This document shows, piece by piece, positions 31,914 through 37,286 of a DNA stretch of 37,286 bases. Positions within the stretch are counted from its first letter, which is position 1; each line of letters opens with the position of its first letter. This DNA comes from JAWXCM01 sp034408745 (GTDB lineage Bacteria > Acidobacteriota > Terriglobia > Bryobacterales > Bryobacteraceae). The stretch covers positions 1 through 37,286 of the forward strand of contig JAWXCM010000067.1 in the NCBI GenBank assembly GCA_034408745.1. Reading direction: 5' to 3'. The notes under the pieces were generated by a model. The model did no database searches, had not been told where the DNA came from, and worked only from the letters and a program-made list of their open reading frames with translations. A program made the translations under genes and the position numbers.

Positions 31914-32774
31914 GTGATTTGTACCTACTGCCGATCGCAAAACGGTCCTGAAGACCATCGCTGCGGCCGTTGCGGACGCCGTCTCACTGACGATGCGCCC
32001 CGGCGCTCGTTCCCCGTTCAGACTACCTCCGCCGCACCCGCTTTGCACTCTCTCGACGAAACCGCCGAAGCGACGGCTCCCGCACCCGCCGCTCCAGGTC
32101 CACGTCTCGTCATCACTGCCCGGCCCGCTCCGCGTACCACGGCTTCCGCTACTCCAGCGGCCGGTGTTCAGGCTCCGCTGTTTCCGCTGAATGAAGTGCC
32201 GAGGACCATGACGTCGAAGCCTTCATCGAAGCAGGCTCCGATGAGTCCGGCTCCATCTATGCGACGCAAAGCAGCCCGGGCGGCTCAGCCCTCACTGTTC
32301 GACACGACCCACGAAGGCTCCCGCACGCTCCCGACTTCGGTGGAAGCGGCCGTCTGCTGCGACGCTGAGGTCGCCATGGCGAGTGACCGCATGGTCGCGG
32401 CCGGAATCGATTTTGTTGTGCCCATGGCTGGGTTCGCGCTGTTCTTCGCTGGCTTCTACTGGACTGCCGGCGGCGTGACGCCTGGCATGAAGATGCTGCC
32501 CTGGTTCGGTGCGGCACTAGGGATGCTGATGCTGCTGTACCGGCTCACCTGGTGTGTGGCTGGCTTCGACACGCCTGGCATGCAGGCCGCCAACCTGCGC
32601 CTGATCAGCCTCGACGGCCGCCGTCCGACCCGCTGGGCGCGCCTGTGCCGCATGGTCGGTGGCATGGTCAGTCTGCTGTCGCTTGGCATCGGCCTGCTCT
32701 GGGGTCTGCTCGATGAAGAGCGGCTCACCTGGCATGACCACATGTCGTCGACGTTCCCCACGCGCCGCTACTAA
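31914..32774 (+). CDS. Zinc-ribbon RDD-family membrane protein
   Basis: 286 aa from GTG 31914, with a perfect AGGAGG (31901-31906) 7 nt upstream. An N-terminal zinc ribbon (C3, C6, C17, C20) is followed by a long Pro/Ala-rich linker. The C-terminal RDD membrane domain starts at about residue 158 (SDRMVAAGIDFVVPMAGFALFF) and carries the characteristic TPGMQAANLRLISLDGRRPTRWARLCRM segment, ending in LLDEERLTWHDHMSST. RDD proteins are small membrane proteins of mostly unknown function. It is divergent from lptD. Confidence 0.88.
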   Translation: MICTYCRSQNGPEDHRCGRCGRRLTDDAPRRSFPVQTTSAAPALHSLDETAEATAPAPAAPGPRLVITARPAPRTTASATPAAGVQAPLFPLNEVPRTMTSKPSSKQAPMSPAPSMRRKAARAAQPSLFDTTHEGSRTLPTSVEAAVCCDAEVAMASDRMVAAGIDFVVPMAGFALFFAGFYWTAGGVTPGMKMLPWFGAALGMLMLLYRLTWCVAGFDTPGMQAANLRLISLDGRRPTRWARLCRMVGGMVSLLSLGIGLLWGLLDEERLTWHDHMSSTFPTRRY

Positions 32775-32788
32775 GCCCGCAAATCGCA

Positions 32789-32794
32789 CATACT
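32789..32794 (+). promoter_or_regulatory. Possible weak -10 box (CATACT)
   Basis: CATACT, 6 nt, then GTG at 32801. It departs from TANNNT in its first base, so it is a weak member of the pattern. Confidence 0.3.
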
Positions 32795-32800
32795 GAAGTA

Positions 32801-33848
32801 GTGTGGAACAGAAGAGAGTGGCTGGTTACAGCGGGCGCTGCCCTTGCATCCAGTGTGTCCGCGGCCCCGGAGCGGGTGAAACTCGGCGTTGAACTGGGCA
32901 GTATCAGTGCCAGCAAGTTCACGCCTTATCAATACCTGGACTACTTCCAGGCCATTGGGATTGAGGCGGCTCAGTTTAATGCGGGCACGCTCGGGATCCC
33001 TGCCGGCGCGCCGATCGATAAGAATGAGCTGAAGAAGATTCGCGATTATGCCGCGAGCAAGGGCGTCGCGCTGGTGTCGTTCTCCGGCAGTTCCATCAGC
33101 CCCACCACTGCATCCTTCGACAAGAAGTCCGGTACCGCTGAGGACCACATTGCCCGTGGCCTGAAGATCGCGAAGATCCTCGGTGCCTCGGCGATGCGTG
33201 TGGTGCTAGGCAGCTTCAGGGACCGGCCCGAGATCGCGACGCACCTCGCGAGCATGAAGCAGGTGCTGAAGAACACGCGCTCGCAGATCCGCGACTCGGG
33301 GATCCGCCTCGCCATTGAGAACCATAATGCCGACCTCACGGCTCGCGAGATCAAAGCGCTGATCGAAGAGGTCGGGCATGACATCCTCGGCGTCTGCCTC
33401 GATTCGGGAAACCCACTGGTGACGATGGAGGATCCGCACCTCACGCTGGAGCTGCTGGGCCCGTACGCGCTTACCAGCCATGTCCGGGACACGGCGGTGT
33501 GGCGTGTGCCGGAGGGAGTCGCGGCGCGCTGGGTGACCATGGGGCAGGGAAATGTCGACATTGATTCCTGGGTGAAGAAGTTCGTGGCCATGCGCCCGGG
33601 CTTGCCTGTGCTGTTTGAGAGCCTTCCGATGGCCACCCCCGCGCATCATGCCGGTATTCACGCCTGACGCCATGCGTTACTACCGCGAACTGCCGGCGGC
33701 CGATCTGGCTCGATTCCTCGCGCTCGCCGAGCGCGGGAAGCCGCTGGCGGATTCCGCACCGTGGACCCCGCAGAACCGCGGGGAGAAGCAGCGGCAGGAG
33801 CTGGAAGCCTGCGTCCGCTACACCCTCGCATTGACAAAACCGATGTGA
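32801..33848 (+). pseudogene. Sugar phosphate isomerase/epimerase-like TIM barrel, frameshifted
   Basis: The first frame runs from GTG 32801 to 33667 (288 aa). It has a Tat signal (NRREWLVTAG, residues 3-12) and an AP-endonuclease-2-like barrel (VKLGVELGSISASK, LRIAIENH-like RLAIENHNAD, ILGVCLDSGNP). It then ends in an odd GIHA tail. Another frame continues to 33848 with IMPVFTPDAMRYYRELPAADLARFLALAERGKPL, the expected end of this exported family. Removing one C from the CCCCC run at 33636-33640 joins the two frames into one reading (ESLPMATPRIMPVF) of about 348 aa. A true frameshift, slippage, or a sequencing error are all possible. Confidence 0.75.
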
Positions 33849-33922
33849 TCTAACGGTAAATTCGGGATAGCGATTCTCGATTCGATTGGCTAGAATAGTA
33901 AAGTCGCTTTGGTCGACGTGTC

Positions 33923-34273
33923 ATGCGTGGGTTCACAAAGAAGCAACGGTGGTCACTAACAGCAATTCTGCTGACCGTTGCCACGTTTGCGATGTCTCCT
34001 CCAGACGCGTTCTGTCGCACGCAGTCGGGGAACCGCACTCGTGCGAGCCGTACGGTTCGCCTCGACGACCACGATCACGACTTCTCCCCTGACCTCCGTC
34101 CGGATGACCACACCAGTGGCGAACACGCTGCTCTTGTGCTGTTGCCTGAGTCGCCAGTTCAGCTTGCGGCCGCCCTGCGGTTCGCCGGCATGGTCTGGCT
34201 GCCCGGGACACCGACTCCGGGCCGGCAGTCGCTTCGCATTGCCCGCGGCCGCGCTCCTCCACTCGCCTCCTAG
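33923..34273 (+). CDS. Small exported His/Asp-rich hypothetical protein
   Basis: 116 aa. Its N-terminus resembles a signal peptide (MRGFTKKQRWSLTAILLTVATFAMS), followed by a polar DDHDHDFSPDLRPDDH segment and a hydrophobic piece (LAAALRFAGMVWLPG). No family recognised. Competing open frames exist on both strands here, so it is the most plausible of several. TAGAAT at 33891-33896 could be its -10. Outside it, 33849-33922 and 34274-34372 show no gene. Confidence 0.45.
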   Translation: MRGFTKKQRWSLTAILLTVATFAMSPPDAFCRTQSGNRTRASRTVRLDDHDHDFSPDLRPDDHTSGEHAALVLLPESPVQLAAALRFAGMVWLPGTPTPGRQSLRIARGRAPPLAS

Positions 34274-34372
34274 TCGGGTCTTTCCCACTTACAGCCAGAG
34301 CTCCTAACCCTGTCCCCGTCGTGTGTGTCTGCGCGCGGGACTAGATCTGTGTTTACCAACTGGAGTCCAGGT

Positions 34373-35050
34373 ATGGATCGCATTCTCGAAGGTGTGGCCA
34401 AATTTCAGCGGGATGTGTACCCGCCTCAACGTGAGCTTTTTGAACAACTTGCGAACCGGCAGTCGCCACGGGCCTTGTTCATTACCTGCGCGGACAGCCG
34501 GGTTGTGCCGGACCTGATCACACAGGTCGGCCCTGGGGAGCTGTTTATCTGCCGCAACGCAGGCAATATGATTCCGAGCCATGGCGAGGTGAACGGAGGC
34601 GTCTCCGCGACCATTGAGTATGCGGTGGTGGCCCTGAAAATCCGGCACATTATTGTGTGCGGACACACCGATTGTGGCGCCATGAAGGGCGTCCTGCATC
34701 CCGAAACCACGGATTCAATGCCGACGGTGAAGAGCTGGCTCGCTTACGGGGAGATGGCGCGGCGCGTTGTGGAGCAGGCCTATCCCGATCTCACCGACGA
34801 AGCCAAACTCCACGCACTGATTGGCGAGAACGTCGTCGCTCAGCTGGATCATCTCAAGACCCACCCGTCAGTCGCGGCGAGTCTCGCGACTGGCAACCTC
34901 TGCATTCACGGATGGGTCTATCACATTCGGAGTGGCGTTGTGGAAGCGTGGGATGCGCAGGTGGGCCAGTTCGTCCCGATTGAAGAGTACAACCCGGAGA
35001 GCGCCACCCCGAAGCCTCGTGTGCACCGATTTGCGGAGGTTGCACGATGA
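34373..35050 (+). CDS. Beta-class carbonic anhydrase
   Basis: 225 aa from ATG 34373, with GGAG (34362-34365) 7 nt upstream; an in-frame GTG at 34325 lacks support. The zinc ligands and dyad are all present: C39, D41 and R43 in FITCADSRVVPDL, H98 and C101 in CGHTDCGAMKGVL. It interconverts CO2 and bicarbonate. Its stop overlaps the start of the SulP transporter gene by 4 bp, a pairing known for bicarbonate uptake or supply. Confidence 0.95.
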   Translation: MDRILEGVAKFQRDVYPPQRELFEQLANRQSPRALFITCADSRVVPDLITQVGPGELFICRNAGNMIPSHGEVNGGVSATIEYAVVALKIRHIIVCGHTDCGAMKGVLHPETTDSMPTVKSWLAYGEMARRVVEQAYPDLTDEAKLHALIGENVVAQLDHLKTHPSVAASLATGNLCIHGWVYHIRSGVVEAWDAQVGQFVPIEEYNPESATPKPRVHRFAEVAR

Positions 35051-36591
35051 ATCGGTATTCCAAAGACATACTGGCCAGCGTCGTGGTGTTTCTGGTGGCT
35101 TTGCCCCTTTGCATGGGCATCTCGATTGCGTCAGGGGTGCCTCCCGCACTCGGTCTGATCACCGGTATGGTCGGCGGAATTATTGTGGGAGCGCTTTCCG
35201 GCGCTCCCCTCCAGGTCAGCGGACCGGCCGCCGGACTGACTGTCCTCGTGTTTGAGATTGTTCGCGACCACGGCATTGAATCGCTCGGTCCCATTCTTAT
35301 CATTTCCGGTATTATTCAGATAATTGCCGGCCGTATTCATGTAGGAGCCTGGTTCCGCGCCATGTCCCCGGCAGTGGTCTACGGTATGCTCGCCGGCATC
35401 GGCGTGCTGATCTTAGCGGGTCAGTTCCACGTAATGCTCGACGACAAGCCGCGCGCTTCGGGCATTGAGAACCTGCTGTCGATTCCTGCGGCGATCTTCG
35501 GCGGGATCCTTCCCATCGACGGCTCCAGCCATGAGCTTGCGGCGGTGCTCGGACTGACCACCATCATTGTGTTGATTGCGTGGGAGAAGCTGAAACGCGG
35601 GCCTGTGAAGCTGATCCCCGGCGCCCTGGTCGGCGTGCTGGTTGCGTCTGCGGCGGCGGCGGTGCTGAAGCTGGACGTGAAGTTCGTCGACGTGCCGGCC
35701 AATCTGCTGGACGTTGTACGGCTGCCCCAGATGGCGTCGCTGCAGCTGTTCGGCGATCCTGCCGTGTGGTTCTCGGCGGCTGCTCTGGCGTTCATCGCCA
35801 GCGCGGAGACGCTGCTTTCGGCAAACGCGGTCGACCGGATGCAGTCGATTGTGCGAACGGATTACGACAAGGAACTTACGGCTCAGGGCATTGGTAATGC
35901 GATCTGCGGTATCCTCGGCGCCCTGCCCATGACCGGTGTAATCGTGCGCAGCTCCGCCAATGTGCAGGCTGGCGCGACGTCGCGGGTTTCGGCGGTGCTG
36001 CATGGTGTGTGGCTGCTCGGCTTCGTCGCGCTGCTGCCTTTCGTGCTCCGCATGATTCCCACCTCGTGCCTGGGCGCGATCCTTGTTTACACGGGCTACA
36101 AGCTGATCGACGTGAAGAGCCTGAAGAAGCTGCAGCAGTACGGCAAGATTCCGGTGGCGATTTACGGGATCACAGTGGTCACGATCGTCGCTACGGATCT
36201 GCTGACGGGCGTGATCACGGGTATCGTGCTCACCATGTTGAAGATGGTTTACAAGGTCAGCCATCTGGAGATCGCGAATCTGCGGGACGGCAACGCGGTG
36301 TACCTTGATCTCACCGGTGCCGCGACGTTTGTCCGCATGCCGAAGCTGGCGGAGGTGCTCGACGAGATTCCGGCTGGTGCTCACGTGCATCTCGGGCTCG
36401 AGAAGCTGGCCTATATCGATCATTCCTGCCTCGATTTGATCCATGAGTGGGCGGAGCGGCATCGCGCCGGCGGCGGTACATTCAGTGTGGAATGGGATCA
36501 GCTGGTGCAACGCTACGGAGTGCTCTCCAGTTCGCCCGTGCTGACTTCGCGCGAGCAACTGCCGCGGACTCTGGAGCAGCCTACTATTTAG
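35047..36591 (+). CDS. SulP-family transporter with STAS domain (likely bicarbonate or sulfate)
   Basis: 514 aa. Many membrane segments begin with KDILASVVVFLVALPLCMGI; the SulP signatures are GALSGAPLQVSGPAAGLTVLV and MTGVIVRSSANVQAGATSRVSAVLHG. The C-terminal STAS domain runs from about residue 415 (GNAVYLDLTGAATFVRMPKL ... LEKLAYIDHSCLDLIHEW). The 4-bp overlap with a carbonic anhydrase gene favours bicarbonate as substrate, inferred from context. REP copy E follows the stop. Confidence 0.92.
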   Translation: MNRYSKDILASVVVFLVALPLCMGISIASGVPPALGLITGMVGGIIVGALSGAPLQVSGPAAGLTVLVFEIVRDHGIESLGPILIISGIIQIIAGRIHVGAWFRAMSPAVVYGMLAGIGVLILAGQFHVMLDDKPRASGIENLLSIPAAIFGGILPIDGSSHELAAVLGLTTIIVLIAWEKLKRGPVKLIPGALVGVLVASAAAAVLKLDVKFVDVPANLLDVVRLPQMASLQLFGDPAVWFSAAALAFIASAETLLSANAVDRMQSIVRTDYDKELTAQGIGNAICGILGALPMTGVIVRSSANVQAGATSRVSAVLHGVWLLGFVALLPFVLRMIPTSCLGAILVYTGYKLIDVKSLKKLQQYGKIPVAIYGITVVTIVATDLLTGVITGIVLTMLKMVYKVSHLEIANLRDGNAVYLDLTGAATFVRMPKLAEVLDEIPAGAHVHLGLEKLAYIDHSCLDLIHEWAERHRAGGGTFSVEWDQLVQRYGVLSSSPVLTSREQLPRTLEQPTI

Positions 36592-36599
36592 TGTGGCAT

Positions 36600-36642
36600 G
36601 GCGGTCTTGAGAGACCGCCGCAGCTCTGGGGAGCTGCCCCCC
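36600..36642 (-). repeat. REP element copy E (inverted, covarying)
   Basis: Read on the minus strand: a G-run, hairpin 1 GCAGCTC-CCCA-GAGCTGC, then hairpin 2 GGCGGTCT-CTCA-AGACCGCC. Both stems differ from copies B-D on both arms, while the CCCA and CTCA loops are kept. It lies between the SulP stop and the palindromic element. Confidence 0.85.
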
Positions 36643-36657
36643 TTCCCAGGTTCTGCC

Positions 36658-36782
36658 AGGAGTGTGTCGGAATGAAAGCCTAGGCCAACGTAGAATCAAC
36701 AACTTACAGAGATCTTCGAGTCGTAAAGTGCTCGTAAGTTGTTGATTCCAGGTAAGGGGATTTTTCTCTCCGACACACTCCT
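36658..36782. mobile_element. MITE-like 125-bp nested palindrome
   Basis: Outer 14-bp perfect inverted repeats (AGGAGTGTGTCGGA, 36658-36671, and its complement at 36769-36782) enclose an inner perfect 15-bp inverted repeat (GAATCAACAACTTAC, 36693-36707, and 36734-36748) with a 26-nt loop. The outer right arm overlaps the stop codon of the deacetylase gene. No coding capacity. No clear target duplication is seen. It could also act as a convergent terminator structure. Confidence 0.55.
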
Positions 36783-37286
36783 AGAAGCTGCGGACGGGCA
36801 TTGATACTACATCGTCGACGCGCATGGTCTCTTTGACTACGAACGGTTCGCCGTACTTCACACCGATCAGATTGCCATAAAAGCGAGCGATTGCTGCCAG
36901 CCGTTCGCGAATCTCCGCCGCGTCGGGGAACAGACTCGAAGCCGTCTCCTGTGCCCCGTACTGGGACCGGTAGCAGAACAGCGACTCCATCCGCTTTTCA
37001 AACCACGGCGAGATGTCGACCACGAAGGACGGCGTGACATTGGCGTACATCGACGAATAGATCAGTTTGTATGGGCGATGCGGAGGCACGTCGGTATCGA
37101 GCTTGCGCAATCCGGCCAGAAACGTGGCATCGAAGGCAATCGAACCGGCATGGAAATGGTCTGGGTGCCGCGCCTCCCAGTACGGGATGATGATGGTTCT
37201 TGGACGCAGCCGCCGGATCTCGACCGCGAGTTTCTCCCTGTACTCGACCGTATTGATCAGGCGTGTGTCGGGGAAGTGCATGTTCA
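36781..37286 (-). CDS. BshB1-like PIG-L deacetylase, 5' part outside the window
   Basis: The C-terminal 168 residues or so are seen; the reading frame is open to the right edge, so the N-terminal AHPDD metal site lies outside. Visible family motifs are PYWEARHPDHFHAG (second metal site HPDH), ARFYGNLIGVKYGEPFVV and TMRVDDV. These fit BshB1, which deacetylates GlcNAc-malate in bacillithiol synthesis. The stop codon lies in the right arm of the palindromic element. Confidence 0.85.
   Translation of the reverse strand, partial: NMHFPDTRLINTVEYREKLAVEIRRLRPRTIIIPYWEARHPDHFHAGSIAFDATFLAGLRKLDTDVPPHRPYKLIYSSMYANVTPSFVVDISPWFEKRMESLFCYRSQYGAQETASSLFPDAAEIRERLAAIARFYGNLIGVKYGEPFVVKETMRVDDVVSMPVRSF

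Noticed and set aside
33933..34288. Two open frames on the minus strand opposite the small exported protein
   Set aside because: They are Arg-rich shadow frames without a signal peptide, ribosome site or family motif.
1..37286. CRISPR arrays, tRNA, rRNA, prophage genes
   Set aside because: No regularly spaced repeat array, cloverleaf-like sequence, rRNA core sequence or phage structural gene was seen on reading both strands.

Overview
The window looks like chromosomal DNA of a Gram-negative, high-GC Acidobacteriota, most likely of the Bryobacterales/Solibacter type. This is an inference from gene content: an LptD with the DCCGW motif, a PEP-CTERM protein, a VWFA-related protein, an HGLTA-type hypothetical protein, Tat-exported Gfo/Idh/MocA proteins and a REP-associated tyrosine transposase (RAYT). 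No search could be run. No tRNA, rRNA, CRISPR array or phage module was seen.

Layout. 1-7.1 kb (all + strand except the RAYT): an ArsA/Get3-like ATPase with an HSP20-like tail and a tiny Cys-rich partner, two exported Gfo/Idh/MocA oxidoreductases, an aldo/keto reductase, a RAYT bracketed by two directly repeated REP palindromes, an HGLTA-type protein and a RimI-like acetyltransferase. 7.2-9.2 kb: rpmI-rplT (no infC directly upstream), a ZapB-like coiled coil, zapA, a DUF2061 membrane protein and a 2Fe-2S ferredoxin. 9.2-15.6 kb: a MoxR / DUF58 / BatA-like / large two-VWA membrane-protein operon. 15.6-18.1 kb: a luciferase-like oxidoreductase overlapping a Ycf46-like AAA ATPase. 18.1-21.6 kb: a polysaccharide module (deacetylase, GNAT-like protein, GT-B-like glycosyltransferase). 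21.7-24.9 kb (- strand): moeA-moaC-mogA followed by a VWA protein. 25.0-27.6 kb: an amidase and two tandemly duplicated Spy/CpxP-like exported proteins. 27.6-31.7 kb (- strand): secreted cyanophycinase, PEP-CTERM protein and lptD. 31.9-36.6 kb: zinc-ribbon RDD protein, a frameshifted TIM-barrel isomerase-like gene, a doubtful small exported protein, and a beta-carbonic anhydrase/SulP pair. The right edge cuts a BshB1-like deacetylase.

Two non-coding layers stand out. First, a REP family of paired hairpins occurs as four complete copies and one partial copy. The stems vary with compensating changes while the CCCA/CTCA loops stay fixed, and two copies flank the RAYT, whose own stop codon lies inside one of them. 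Second, seven genes of unrelated function carry a TANNNT hexamer exactly 7 nt before a GTG/ATG start, with no Shine-Dalgarno sequence; two more have a 6-nt spacing. This suggests leaderless transcription is a common mode in this organism.

The + strand is visibly C-rich from 1 to about 7 kb and G-rich from about 9 kb onward whatever the gene orientation. That suggests a replichore or rearrangement boundary near the REP/direct-repeat cluster at 6.96-7.06 kb.
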